A stretch of 64,000 nt of DNA from Citrus sinensis. Taxonomy: Eukaryota; Streptophyta; Magnoliopsida; Sapindales; Rutaceae. The notes beneath the pieces are model-generated. The model was not told where the DNA came from, did not search any database, and saw only the letters and a list, made by a program, of their open reading frames with translations. The stretch covers positions 26,757,001-26,821,000 of the forward strand of contig NC_068563.1 of NCBI RefSeq assembly GCF_022201045.2, read 5' to 3'. The position numbers were made by a program, and so were the translations under genes. Shown here piece after piece: positions 37,254 through 50,331 of the stretch. How positions within the stretch are numbered: the stretch's first letter is position 1; each line of letters starts with the position of its first letter.

Positions 37254-38483
37254 GATGGTGCCACGTGGTTTTCCGTGATTGGAAGCTCGGATTAGCCAGC
37301 TAAGATGCTGCTTGTCCCACGTGGATGCGCCTCCATGGACAATAATGGAGTACAGCTGGAGTTTTATTGCCTGTTCGGCTGGGAAATGATCAGAGGATGG
37401 AATTTTTATACAGCGTGGTGGGGACCACTTAGATCAGGGAGAGTAGATTTTTGGTAGATTTTTAGTAGGATGGCATGTGAATACTGGCTGATATGGTTGA
37501 CGGTGATTGGATCTTTTTGCGGTTAAAAAATGATTTGGAATATTTGCGATACTTACTTTGTATATAGGAAAGAGAAATTTTTTTATTTTTTTTTTGGGGT
37601 CAAATTATTGTATAAAAAAAGAATAATAATAATACAAACGTGGTTCACGCTGACACTGTCTTGTGTAGATCACAGATTAATACGTTCTGCATTTTATTTT
37701 AATTTTGTTTTTAAATTCTTGTATAATAACGTCGTTGGGTTTTGATGATTGATATTGGGCTTGGCAATTAACTGTTTGAAATTTGTACGGATTTTATGCA
37801 AGTAATTTGTCAAATGGGTTGTTAATTTGCTCATATGAAGTGTTTTTTTGAGTCTATATAGACAACTCTTTTCTGAAAAATAAGTAAGAGTATTTTGCAC
37901 TCAATTGAATGTACTTATCAAAAGAAAAAGAAAAAGAATTAGACATAATTTTTATATTTCATTGTGGTCGTGAGATAGGAAATCTAAAAATTTTCTCTGA
38001 TGAAGTAAAGATTGTGAGATGCGCTTAAAAAGGGGGCACTGACACACTACTATAATGGCTATTGGAGTGAGGAAAGAATTGGGAAAAGCAAAAGGGGCTT
38101 TAAAAATTAGAACTTTGATTGAAAATGGAGAAAAAAGTTGAAAATTTTCTGCAAAATTAGGACGAGCAAAGGGGAAAGTAGACAGAGACGAAGTTAAAAG
38201 ACAGGACATGGCGACAGCTGCGTTGCGTCAGAGGCTTTAAATATGGGATGGCGTAATAGCGTGGGGGGTGTCAGTAGTGGTCACGGTTCACGGACGGTCG
38301 TTTTTAGAAAACAAACCGAGCCAAACCCAATCGTGCATACTGCATCCTGACTTGGAACTGCAACTAGAAAACCAAAAACAAAACCAAAATATTCGGTTTT
38401 CCGAATTTCGGAGATTTCTTTTTTCTTTGTGTGTTAATGTCAGTTGCTGCAACGGCTCTTCTTTCTTTATTTCCGTGTCGTCA
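37254..38483. other. FRA8 3' region and gene-free spacer
   Basis: The first few hundred bases are the FRA8 3' untranslated region. No further gene is seen before the long-TIR element. Confidence 0.55.
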
Positions 38484-38492
38484 ATATTTAAA

Positions 38493-40392
38493 GGGTTCCT
38501 CGCTGTAATTTTTTTATAATATCAATAATATTTTTAATTATGTACCATTAAATTTAATTAATAGCACACAATATTTACAGTAAAAATAAAAATAATGGTA
38601 AAATATTAACATGGGTGGAGAATTTTATAAAATAACAATGACCACCCTTAAAATTTAAAATAATTTTATTTAAATAATATATTTTATTTAAAATTACTTT
38701 TCACCTCTCCTTTAAATTTGTAATATGATAATCTCTTTTAAATAAATCTTTCAAAATCAGTTACCATTAAGTATAAAATATAATATCAAGTAGGTTATTT
38801 AACACAAAGTCTTGTAATAATTTATATTATATGAATTTAATTACAAACCATTAATACCTAAACAATAATGATAATAGAAAGCATTGCAATAAACTATATG
38901 AGTCACAACAAATGAGAAATATTTTATTCACCAATTATTATTGAAAAATATATATATGTCTATATAACTATAGAGTGAGAAATATTTTGATTTAAATTTT
39001 AATCAAAAAATTAAACTATTTATTTCATGCAATTCAATGGTGGAGGATATATCATTATGAAATGGTGTTTTGACTTTCAATATCAACCATAAGACTATGA
39101 GATATTAGTGGCTCAAATATTGTGCCAAAATTTTAAGTTAAAGTATCCCAAACCATATCTTTATAATGGAAGTATAAAAACATACAATGATTTTTTTTCC
39201 TCATTTTGTCTATTAAATATTATTTGATGTAATATTTTATTTATTGTCACTATTAATTATCATAGTAAAAGTAATGACTCTTCGTAGCATAAAAATTTTA
39301 TAATTACTATCAAAGAATAACAATAAAATAATCTTTTATGATTCATAAACTAAAATTAATTAGGAATATATGTTAGATTTAACTTTTATGAATTAACAAT
39401 GTGACATTTGAAAATAAAATGAAAACAAGCTTGTGAAAGTTAAATTTTATAAGGCTGAGATAATTTCCTACCATGTCAATAAAAATCTAAAAATATAAAT
39501 AATTTTCTTTCACTTTTTTTCCCACGTAAATATTATTGGAGGCAATATTTTATTTATTGTCACTATTAATTATCATAACAAAAGTAAGGATTCTTAATAA
39601 CATAAAATTTTATAATTACAATCAAAGGATATCAATAAAATAATATTTCACAATTCATAAACTAAAGCTCATTAAGAATATATATTAGATTTAACTTTTA
39701 TGAAATTAACAAAGTGATATTTAAAAATATATAGGCTTATAAAACTTAAAATTCCTACCATATAAGGATATTAATTGTAAGATAAATATAAAGTGCAGAG
39801 AATAAGTATGTTAAATGGGTGTTAAAAATAATATATACTTCATGATCAATTATACAATGGCCCTTAATATTATATAAAATAATGAGTATTTTAATATACG
39901 ATATTAAATTTTATTAAAACATGTGTTATCAAGTAATTTTTATGTTACAAGCAATCTCAACAATGAGTTTATTGATGTAACTATGACATTTACTTAAGTA
40001 TATATACTTAGTTGTGTCATTTATTACTATTATATCATATATAAATTTTACAATTGCAACTTATTTATTTGATTTGTGTTAAATAACCTACCATTATATT
40101 TTATACTTAATGGTAATAGATTTTGGAAGATTTATTTAAAAAAGATTATCGCATTTTAAATTTAAAGGAGGATTGAAAAATAATTTTAAATAAAATATAC
40201 TATTTAAATAAAATTATTTCAAACTCTAAGGGTGGTCATTGTTATTTTATAAAATTATCCACCCATATTAACCTTTTACCATTATTTTTATTTTTATTTT
40301 TACTGCAAATATTATGTACCATTAATTAAATCTAATGATACACAATTAAAAATATTATTAGTGCTGTAAAAAAATTACAACATCAGGAACCC
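38493..40392. mobile_element. 1900-bp long-TIR Mutator-like element, non-autonomous
   Basis: Inverted repeats of about 316 bp (38493-38808) and 320 bp (40073-40392) face each other. The outer ends read GGGTTCCTCGCTGTAAT on the left and GGGTTCCTGATGTTGTAAT on the right strand. A perfect 9-bp target duplication ATATTTAAA lies at 38484-38492 and 40393-40401. Long inverted ends with 9-bp duplications are the signature of Mutator-like elements. The 1.26-kb core is extremely AT-rich, has no open frame of note, and contains a direct duplication (about 39210-39420 and 39523-39735, offset 313 bp) that includes 'attttatttattgtcactat'. It has no transposase and must depend on one supplied elsewhere. Confidence 0.9.
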
Positions 40393-40401
40393 ATATTTAA
40401 A

Positions 40402-40839
40402 TGGGTCAAATCTTAAATGGATTTTGTTTAAGAGGGCGCCGCCGGTGGCTAATGTTATGGGATTGGCTTTATTGTTAGGTTTCGTGAACTCAACTCATTG
40501 ACTTCAGTTTGTCCAGATCCGCAAGTGATTAAAGTATGAGAAATAAAATGGGATTTTAAGGCACAATTATAATAAGTAGGCTGGTCAAGATTTTGAAGTA
40601 TAAATCAGACGCTCAATGGAATAAGTTTTATTTGACTAACTAATTAATAATCTGACCTAACAACTTTTTTTATTCTGTAAGTTCGTACATATAAGCTGTA
40701 GAAATAATTTTGTAGTAATTTTTTCTTTTATTTTCTCTATAGAAATCATTTTAAAAGGCATCTAAAAATATATTTTTTAAAACATGACATGAAAAGCCCA
40801 TTACTCCGATATCGAAGGAAAAGATTGGGGGAAAAAAAA
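40402..40839. other. Spacer between long-TIR element and tRNA gene
   Basis: No gene seen. The 40 bases next to the tRNA 3' end include a run of A on the plus strand (T on the tRNA strand would lie further downstream). A clear pol III T-run terminator immediately after the tRNA is not obvious. Confidence 0.4.
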
Positions 40840-40929
40840 TCCGACCTGCCGGATTCGAACCAGCGACCTAAGGATATACTGTTGAAATTCCACTACAGTC
40901 CTCCGCTCTGCCAACTGAGCTAAGGTCGG
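40840..40929 (-). tRNA. trnY-GUA: tRNA-Tyr (GUA), with 17-nt intron
   Basis: Read on the minus strand, the acceptor stem CCGACCT pairs with AGGTCGG, followed by discriminator A. The D arm is 'GCTCAGTTGGCAGAGC', anticodon GTA falls at mature positions 34-36 ('ACTGTAG'), and the T arm is 'CTGGTTCGAATCCGG' with standard A and B boxes. An intron of 17 nt (40892-40876 by the usual plant cut after position 37) interrupts the anticodon loop, as in all nuclear plant tRNA-Tyr genes. Mature length is 73 nt. All stems look intact, so it is probably functional. Confidence 0.96.
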
Positions 40930-43900
40930 CTTGTTGCACATTCGTACTTTGATTTTTAAGATAATGAATTACAATAATGTATTCTGGTTTTATGATTGAA
41001 TTGGGCCAACACTTTTGTGATGCTGGAACCAAGACTCCACCTGTATATTCGTGATTACTCTGTTTTCTGGATGCGGCACTGTTTTGTTTCAAGGAGTGGG
41101 TGTTTTAAGTAATCCATGGAGTACTGTCAGAATTTTTCTAGTTTGGCTCAGAAGCTAAGTAGTTTTATTTTTTTGGGCTTTCCAGCATTTGTAGCGAAAT
41201 TATCCTTGGCCCAGCAGTCCATCACTCCTGCAGTCACAGCTTGCATATCCGCCGGCTGCTTCTTCTTCTTTAATATCCTTTTTTATTTGCCTCGATCTTA
41301 CTTAGGTTTGATCTATATTGATAATCTAGGTAAGGATATGTTATGACTAGGTATGGCTTAAATATAAACGAATAAGACGGTCACCTAAGGCCCCATTGTA
41401 AGAAGATCTTATTTTTTGAGTATTTAATTAATAATTCTCTAACTAATATTAAAAAAATTAGGTATTATAGGAAAGTCTATTAAACATTTTTAAATTAATA
41501 ATTATCACATAATTAAGAATTATTTTTATAGAAAATCTATATTTAGTAACCTTATTGTTAAAGAAATATAATTAATAATATTGTCTAACCATTAATTCAT
41601 TTATTATTGATTTTTACAAGAAAAATAAATAAATTCTTTACCTTTTTGGTTTCTTAAAAAAAGAAAAACTTGATTATTTAACATTAGAATCTTTGACTTT
41701 GAGTATTCCTTTTAATTTCTATTAAAAACCTTATAATCTAAAAAATTTATACACTAGATCATTTAAAAAAGAAAAAATTAGTTTCCCGAAATAGAAAGTC
41801 TACATACATTATGTGATCTTCAATTTGTCATCTCAACTTTCTACGTACCATTCTAAATATTATATTTGAAAATAGTATTGTTCTTATTTATTTGTTTGTT
41901 TGTTTGTTTTTGTAGGAATTCTAATGGAAGTGAACTTTTAGATTCTATTTTTGAAATATTTTAGGACGTTCTTCATTATTGTTGAAATTTAAAAATATAA
42001 TATGGCATGCTTTTGAGCTCTTTTATTTATTTATTTTTTAATATTGAAGTTGTTGAATAAAAAGAGACCTCATAAAAAAGTTTGCTTAAGGCCCTAGATA
42101 CTCTAAAGTCGGTCTTGGTTGTGACCCATAATAAATTGTTTACGTATAGTCAATTACCACAGTGAAATTTTATTCTCACGTAGAAAAAATCTTTTGTATA
42201 GTAGAAGTAATACAATTAACCTGTGGTAATAGAAGTCTGATTTTATTTTGTTTGTAATATGATTATAAATTTATCTAGCAGTTTTTTAACATGTATACAT
42301 ACATACATAACAAGAAATTACTGAATGATTGTATGAATGATGTGATACTTTCAATGCAAATGAGATTTTGTCCAACTTTGGGAGTTAAATCCGCAAAACT
42401 CAACTTAACAATGCGAAGTTTGGATCTCAACACTCAACTATCAAATTGAGCATCATGAGCTCCGTATGAAAAAGTTGAATTTCTTTGGATGAATGAACTT
42501 AATCAGTAACGTGTCGTCAATTGATTATATGGTACTTCACAGTTGCTATTATATGAAGTATGCCATATATATAATCCAGTCATCCTTTATCCGTCTGTTT
42601 CTTTGAAGGAGCCATGACTCAGAATTGATTGCTTGACCTCGACTGACCATAACAGCTTGTGGTCTTGCTAAAGGTTGGTTGGATAGCAAACAATGCTATC
42701 AGCAGTTTCCACATGGCACGCAGAGCTGCCCCTCAAGATCGAACCAAATACTGAGTGCATACATATCCTTACAGGTTGTTTGGGTTCTTCTTATTTTAGA
42801 AAAATGGGTAGCTTGGATATCACATTTGATGATAATTACTTTCTTGGCTATATTTCGAATTTATTATAAGTATTTGTTTAGCATTTAGTAGCTGATCTAT
42901 TCCTTTATGTGAAGTTATTAACCTCTCCATTCATACTAAAAAGAAGATTCTCTTTGTTTTTAGTAAATTGAAATTTTAATGGGATAAATGTTCATTTAAT
43001 CCTTATAATTAAGTTTATAGATAATTTAATTTTTTAAAATCACTCTTGTATATACTCTCATAACCGTTCAATATAAACTTTTCAAGGATTAAATAGTATT
43101 TTTTATATAAATTGAAGTTGAAACAAATTTGGTATGTAGCAGGTGAAAAATAGATGATAAACAAGTGGATCTTAAAGGAAACAAATAAATAAAGTAGACT
43201 TTTTGATTAACTTTTAAAAAAGTATAGGAATTAACTAAATAATTAGCTGACACTGTAAGGATAGAACTAGAAGGAGCATTTACCCTTTTTATTAATTTAT
43301 GAATGGTGCCTACTATGTGTAATTTCTTGAACTGACAATTTGTTTTAACATTTTCTTTTTTTTTTTGGTGAAAACTATATTATTAAAGAAAGATTCAACA
43401 ATATTTTTGGGCGATCATAGACAAAGAAAACGAAAAAAAAAAACGAAGGTGAGGATCTGAATTGCTTGAAGAAGCATCATAAATGTTTTTTGCACTTCCT
43501 AAAATGCAAATTTCTTTCGTTAATTTCTTGTGAGAACCTGAATAACAAAAAAAAAAAAAAAACTTTATAACAGTGTATCTCAGTGTCCAAATACTTCCTA
43601 GCTCTACCTAAATTGATTTGATTAAAAAAATCCGCTAGTTAAGAGTTCGGCAAAGAAAGCATTATTATTAGTTGATTGATACTTGTTCCTAATTTTTCCT
43701 AACAGGGTAGAATTGCAAAGTTCACATGATAAAACTGTTTTTGTCTCCTACATTAGGGCTAGTTAATTAATATTTATAATAAGACTAATTGGAAAGAAAT
43801 CCTTTCATCAGTGATTGTTAAGAACCTACTTTCCCAGCAAAAAAAAGACAAATCCTCCACTAAAAAAAATAGCTAATCTTTCTCACTACTAAAAGCTAGA

Positions 43901-45018
43901 TGTAGAATCATTTTTTTAATAAGTGTCAATAATATTAATATATGTAAAAATGGACAAATTTTGATCATGAAATAAGAATCCTAAGTAGAGATAAAATTTA
44001 ATCAGGTGAATGACACAAATAATATATATAGAGTCCTTTGATGTGGGCATTCTTTTTTTTTAGTCGATAAAAAAAAGGATGCCTGCATAAAAAAAATAAA
44101 TAAATAGAACACTTACACTTGAGAATTTATCTATATGGTGATCTAAGCTATGATATAGGTAATTTTAGAATATTATATATTCGACAACATATACTAAATT
44201 TTGTCATATAATATATTTTTTTTCTAAACTTACAACTAAATTAGAAAATTTCGCATCCATTTGTCATGATATGAGAGGAACTTTAGCGAGTCTTCTTTAT
44301 TAATACAAAATAGAAATTATCGGGTAAAGAATCTTTTGCCTTTAATAAAAAGCCTAATGCTACTCTACTTTTTTATTCAATAACATGTTTTTATTAGAAA
44401 CTTTATTTCTCTACCTCGCATTTTGTCGTCTGGTTTTGCGAAAGCCTCATCATCAATGGTACTGGTCCATTCGGTCCATTCGAATTTCATTATCAAGTTA
44501 AGCTTCTAGGAGCGAGCCAGCAGGCACCCTCGGTCACAATAGTCCAACAATCATTCACGAGTGCAGCTTATTCTTGGTGCAACTTCAATAATGCTAAGTC
44601 TCATTCACAAGTGAGCTGCTACTGCTTGCTTGCACTGTGTCTGTATAGATATATTTTCCAATTATCTAATATATTATTGGGCAAATTATTAAATTAAGCC
44701 AAAGTTATAAATACAAACATTTAAGAGGCATGATATTAATTCATTATGTCTCTTTCGAATCAAATTTGCTTTATATGAAAAAAAAGAAAGAAGAAAAAAA
44801 CAATACGTGATGAACAACAAGACAACAAATCCCTTCAAATCCTTGGAGGCTCGGACGCTCAACTACTCCTTGCTCTTTTTCCTTTTGGAAGTGGATCCCA
44901 TCTCAAGACCTCCATTTACAAAACACACCTTTGATTTTCAATTGTATGCATATAAAAATAACACACACTCACACATGATCAAAGAAGCAAAGCAAACACG
45001 AACCCTTAACCCTAATTA
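40930..45018. other. Gene-free AT-rich interval
   Basis: About 4 kb without a supported gene. A possible MITE-like pair of ends occurs around 42.98 kb ('gggataaatgttcatttaat') and 43.28 kb ('ggagcatttaccc'), without a definable target duplication. The stretch 44.5-44.7 kb is less AT-rich and contains the repeated phrase 'cattcac(g/a)agtg'. The right end includes the 3' untranslated part of the XTH gene. Confidence 0.5.
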
Positions 45019-46641
45019 TTAGCACTCGGGTATTTCGGTATGGTCTCTTTTGGGATCATAGCAATAGTTATAAACCAGGTAGTTCCTCTGAACCCATTGC
45101 ATTGCGGCAACTTGCTGCTGGCTCAGGACGCCGGAGCCGGACGGCGAGGCCGGGGGTGGGTGGCACCCAGATGACCCGTCGGCGGTGCAACCTGCTATTT
45201 TGAAATTTCTGTACTGACCAACAAAAGGTTGGTACTTATAATCGGCTTTGTATCTGCCCTCCTCGGTGGCCCATGATGATGCATCCCATATTGAACCGTA
45301 CAGATACATTGGTCTTAAGGGAAATGTGGCATCGCTCTTTCTTGGATACCTTCTAATTGGCACATCATCCACGAAGAATCTGAGGGGACAGTCGTATGAC
45401 AAAATTAATACATGTAGCATCCATATGTCCACACAATCATTCACGTTAGTTCAGAAAAGACAATCATATAAGCCTATAAGTAGAATCTGGAAATATTTTC
45501 TCAATCATCAATAATTAAAAACTTTTTGACATCTGTCCCTTGGTGCAAACATGCATGTTTTGTTACTTTGGGCAAGCATCAAATATATGTTATAACAATT
45601 GAAATCACACACCCACGTATGTATATATTTAGATATTGAGTCATTCTTAGGTCTTGGAATTTCAGATTTAAAATTCAGAATGAATTTATATCCTTGTAAA
45701 CTATTTTTTTTTCTTGCTGTTTCACAACGTAGTAACTCGTCCCGAATTAAAAAATTTACAGGCAAATGAAATATTACTAACGGCTGGGAGGGCTTTTCAA
45801 CATAAAAGGAAATGACTAATTTCGACAAGCGACAACGGAGTTTTGTCTTTTTGCCAGTGTGAAAACGGATGGAATATGCACAGAAATAATTAAAATGGTA
45901 CTAACATGAGCTCACTTGGGGTCCATAGCACAGCATAGTGATGAAAGTCTTGAGTTGGATCAAACCAGAGATGAAACCTCAATTCTCTTCCTATAAGACG
46001 TCCATCACCACTCCCTCTGATGTATACGTTCGTCTGCAAAGTATAGGGCTTATCGGGCGTTGTTCCGAGGAACTCGATATCGACTTCGTCGTGGTTCCCC
46101 GGGTGATCTTGGTTGTTTGAAAGCTGCCATTAAATTAATTAATTTAGTGTTCATTTGAGTGCAATCCAAAGATTAAAAATGATTAATTGATTAATTAATT
46201 ATCTTATTATGGGATTCTTACATAGAGAGAGGTAATTACTCCAGCAGTGTAACCAGGCTGAAGCTTGATGGAAGCACCAAAGTAACCGGACCGATATGAA
46301 TGAAGTGACTTGAACCCACTTCCTGTTTGCCACAAATTAACAACATTATCAATCATTTATGCAACCAGACAAAATTGGCATATAAAACATAAGGCATGAT
46401 GAAGTGGGACTTGTATATGTAATATTAGACCTGAGGAGCTATCAAGCCAGATTGTTAAGGTGCCTTGGTCTGCTCTTTGATGCTGAGGACCCCATAAGTT
46501 TCTAAATGCCTGATCAAACCCTATTGAATTGATTCTTGAGCTGGGGTAGTAGCCCGGTGAAGGGGGACCCTGACCATTGCTAACTGAAGAAATGGTCATG
46601 AGAATGAGAAGAGGAAGAAGGAGATAGAGAATGGAAGCCAT
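45019..46641 (-). CDS. XTH32: Xyloglucan endotransglucosylase/hydrolase, XTH32 type, 4 exons
   Basis: Exons (minus) 46641-46431, 46322-46222, 46123-45906 and 45379-45019 give 891 nt and 296 residues, normal for the family. It is a secreted GH16 enzyme that cuts and rejoins, or hydrolyses, xyloglucan in the cell wall. A hydrophobic signal peptide covers about residues 1-23. The catalytic motif '[10 protein letters not shown]' puts the nucleophile at Glu117 and the acid/base at Glu121. '[16 protein letters not shown]', '[20 protein letters not shown]', '[20 protein letters not shown]' and '[20 protein letters not shown]' follow the XTH31/32 clade (group III-A, known for hydrolase activity). The XET C-terminal domain has paired cysteines ('[10 protein letters not shown]', '[17 protein letters not shown]'). 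The N-glycosylation site usually found just after the catalytic motif is absent, as expected for this clade. Confidence 0.95.
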
Positions 46642-49188
46642 TGTAGAATTGATGAATCTTTGTGAGTTCTTGGGGAAGGGTCAGGCTTATAGCATTGGTA
46701 TAAATAAGGAGATAGAGGGTCCCACAGCACAAATAAGGTGAAAAGTTAGTTGATGGGGAGTTATAAATGATGACAAAAGAGATGAAATATTGGTGATAAA
46801 TAAGGAGAAAGATTGTTCAGTTTGTGGTTATATGCCTTTTTTTTCCCTTTTGATTTTGTAGTCCTTTTATATGAGAAAACTTGTTAGATTAATATTGTTG
46901 ACCATTTGGAGAAGCAAAAGCAAAAAATTTCGTGGAGAGAAGGGATCAATGATGGATGTGTTTTATTCATAAATATAAAGAACAATTAATTAAAGTCATT
47001 TCTCTTTGAGGAAACCAATTGTGTGGAAGCAAGAGAAAGTTTCTTAATTGAATTTAACTTGTTCATTGATACATGCTAAAAAGTTTAGATGGCTTTCTTG
47101 TTAAAGAAAGTGATGATCATGTACTGATCTGTCTGCAAATCTGTTACGATGGCTGTTCTTTAGTGGTCAATTATATAATATCTTTCAATTAATATTATGG
47201 TCTGCTGTCATGTTGATTGTCGAACAGTTTTATTGTGAAAATTGATTGGTTTAAAAGCTCATTAAAAGACTATTCCAAAAAAGAAAAAAATTGCTCCTTA
47301 AAAATTTTAATTTTCTTCATCTTTTTTTTTTTGTTGCAATTAATCATAAGGAGAGAACCATTACCAAGAATTTACATTAAGCAATGTGATTAGTGAGATG
47401 TTTCATTTACTTTTGGTACCTTTTTATTAAATGTACAAAAATGGTTTGGCAAGCTTAGAAATTGATGCATAGTCAAACTCTATCAAGCGCTTGGACCCAA
47501 CCACCATCATATATCATCAAAGCTTTGTTATTATTTGGGCTATGCCATAACGGATTTTAATCTAGAATATTTTAAAAGATATTATGATTGTAATATATAT
47601 TCAAGGTTTAAAAAAAATATCTTTGTTACTATAAATTTATTGATGTTTACCACTACAAAATAATATGCTTGATAAGACATGATTTCTAGTATCATAAGGA
47701 TTTTCTCATAAGAACGTCCACAAATTTAATTAAATACCTTTTAAGTTTTGTAAGCAGGCATATATATTGACCTAAAGCAGATATTTGATAGAACTTTTAC
47801 ATAAATTTGTGATGCCACAATTTGGATATTGTAGCATATTACGAACTCTATCTGTTTCTAGATATTCGAACTGAAATCATCCCACAAAAATACACGAAAG
47901 ACCCACCCAAAGTTCCAACCTAGTGGTTGGTTCTCCAAGTGTTAGTTATTGCTATCTTTATCTTTGTTTTCATCTTGTATACATTATCCCATTATCATGC
48001 TTCGGCTCATAAACTTCCAATTCATTGACATATGAAGCAGTTACTAGATTAACTAATAAAACCACGATTTGTTCAACTGCCAGTGTATGAATAATCTGCT
48101 TTCCGTACTTTTTTTTTTAACAGGACGCTGCTGGTAATCCATTCTACCTGAGCTGAGTCTAATTAAGAGTCAAAGTTTTAGTTGATTTTATCATCTCTGC
48201 GTAAATTTTTAAACAACAGATTGAAATCTACCGACAACTAACAAAATCTTAAGTTTGACTTAAGCGACTAATGAGATAAAAATGACTATTAATTAATATC
48301 TTTAGTCAATTAATGGCAATGGAGGCCATTAAAATGCATAAAAACAGCATCCACCAATGGATTCAAAGCTATTGATCACAGACGTTAAATCTCAAAAAAA
48401 GGATGACTTCGCTGCTTTGGTCGGAAAACCGCGGTTGCTTAGAAGCATCACCAAAATATAACGAAAACAGACAAAGAGAATCCTTGTTGGCGACTTCATT
48501 AATTACATGATTATTGTTTAATTGGTAATTATCAAATGAAAAGATCGAAAGAATCAGCTTTAAGTCACTGCTTGATTTGATTATTGTACATGCGTGCTAA
48601 GTTAATTATTAATGATAAAGGACGATGCTTAATTGGGCAAGTCATTGACAATTTGGCTTCTGGGTGCTCTTCAAATTGTCAACCAAAGTTATTACATATC
48701 ATGCAATTTCTAGAGTTTAATACATATGCTGTAAATTTGATCCATCTAAATGTTGGATTGCATGTGATATTTCAAAATGGCATTGATTTTTTTTTTTTTT
48801 TTTTTTGCCCCCGTTCAGATGCATGTTTGCTATAGCTAGCTAGCACGTGATGTTGCTGGTTCTGGATTTGGTATGTTGTTTCAAAAATTTTAATGTATCT
48901 AATGCAAAATTCATTAAGAATGGGGAAAACGTAGAAAACCTCTCTCTTACTATTTCGCTCGTGTTTAAAGTCCATCATCAGAGTCCACTTAATGTTAATA
49001 ATAATGTTCCAATAATAGTAAATCATTTTCATTCGTTAGATTTGTTTATTCTGAGAAGACCAAATCACCCTTTATAAAAAATATCAAACTATTTAACAAC
49101 ATGATTGTGAGAAAAATTACCAAACAAGAAAGAGTTTTTGGTCATTTCCCTGAATTAATTTTTTTTTTTTTAGTTTTATATAGTCATG
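46642..49188. other. XTH32 promoter side and gene-free interval
   Basis: The first few hundred bases are the likely promoter and leader of the minus-strand XTH gene. Beyond 47 kb I see only AT-rich intergenic DNA with short chance frames and T runs. Confidence 0.55.
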
Positions 49189-49196
49189 GATGCTAC

Positions 49197-50323
49197 TAGG
49201 GGTGGGCAAAATCAGGTTCGGATCAACCCGATCGGGTTTCGGGTTGATCGGGTTATGAAAATTCATCCGAACTCAACCCGAACTTAAAACTCGATCCGAT
49301 CCGATCTGAATTATATTCGGATCGGATCGGGTTATAAATTCGGGTTGAGTTTGGATCGGATCAGATGCGGTTCGAGTTAGATTTGAATCAATTTGAATTA
49401 TTCAGGTCTATTCGGGTCGGGTACAATTCAACAATACATAATTACCTATTATTAACAACCACCAAATACCAATTAAACATTAATTTTCACACATACATTA
49501 TATATAATATACATCTATAGCATCACTGTCAAAGGCTCAAATGGGTGTTACAGCATCACTTCCAAAACCCAAAATCAACAGCCAAAATTCAGGTTGTAGC
49601 TTACTGGGTTCGAATGGGTGTTGCCGGATTCGAATAGACATTGAATCGGATTGGGTGATGGTGGAGGATTAGAGACATGGAGGTGGCGCAACAGATCCGG
49701 TACTTCGTAGCAATAGATCGGCTTCGGTTGGCGTCGAATCTTGCGTTTGGCGTTGGATCTCGGCTTCGGTTGGCGTCAGCTTCGGTTGGCGTCAGCTTCG
49801 GTTGTGTGTGTGTTTGTGTTTATTTGGGGGAGGCTGGGGGTTGGCTGTCGGCAGTGGGTTGCGAGCGAGGGAGGCTGTGGGTGGTGGGTGAGTGGCCGTG
49901 TACGTGGGTTGGCTGTCGGCAGTGGGCTGTTGATGTCGCCGTGCTGCGTGTGTTGTTGTTAATGTGTTATTTGTGTGTGTTTTTGTAATCGTTTGTGTGT
50001 GTGTGTGCCCTTTGTGTGTAGTTCAGTAGTTACAATCGTTTGTGTGTGTGTGCCCGATTTGTGTTTGACTTGTGTTTGTGTGTATTGTGAAATGTGAATA
50101 TATTGTTTGTGTGTGGTGTGTGTGTTTAGATTTAGGTTTTTTTTTTTAAAGCAACCCGATCGGGTTTTCGGATCGGATCGGATCGGATTTGACCCGATCC
50201 AATCACAACCCGATCGGGTTTCACCATCTTCATCCGATCGGGTTTCCTTTATAACCCGATCCGATCCGAACCCGAAATTTTTCGGATCAGATCGGGTCGG
50301 GTCGGATATTTTGCCCACCCCTA
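49197..50323. mobile_element. 1127-bp non-autonomous hAT-type element
   Basis: The ends TAGGGGTGGGCAAAAT and ...ATTTTGCCCACCCCTA are perfect inverse copies. They are flanked by 8-mers GATGCTAC (49189-49196) and GATGCTAG (50324-50331), an 8-bp target duplication with one change, as hAT elements make. Subterminal regions on both sides are packed with 'cggatcgg' and 'cgatcgggtt' repeats, typical of transposase binding regions. The middle is much richer in G+C and GT than the rest of the window. It contains 'cttcggttggcgtcag' repeats near 49.76-49.80 kb and GTGTGT tracts. No transposase is encoded. Confidence 0.87.
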
Positions 50324-50331
50324 GATGCTAG

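Noticed and set aside
40868-41092. 74-codon minus-strand open frame
   Set aside because: It overlaps the tRNA-Tyr gene and encodes the tRNA in part, so it is not a protein gene.
42980-43290. Possible MITE with 'gggataaatg' and 'catttaccc' ends
   Set aside because: The ends are poorly matched and no target duplication is visible, so it is noted only inside the interval entry.
49677-49988. 103-codon open frame rich in Gly, Val, Trp and Cys
   Set aside because: It lies wholly inside the hAT-type element and comes from its GT/GC-rich tandem repeats.
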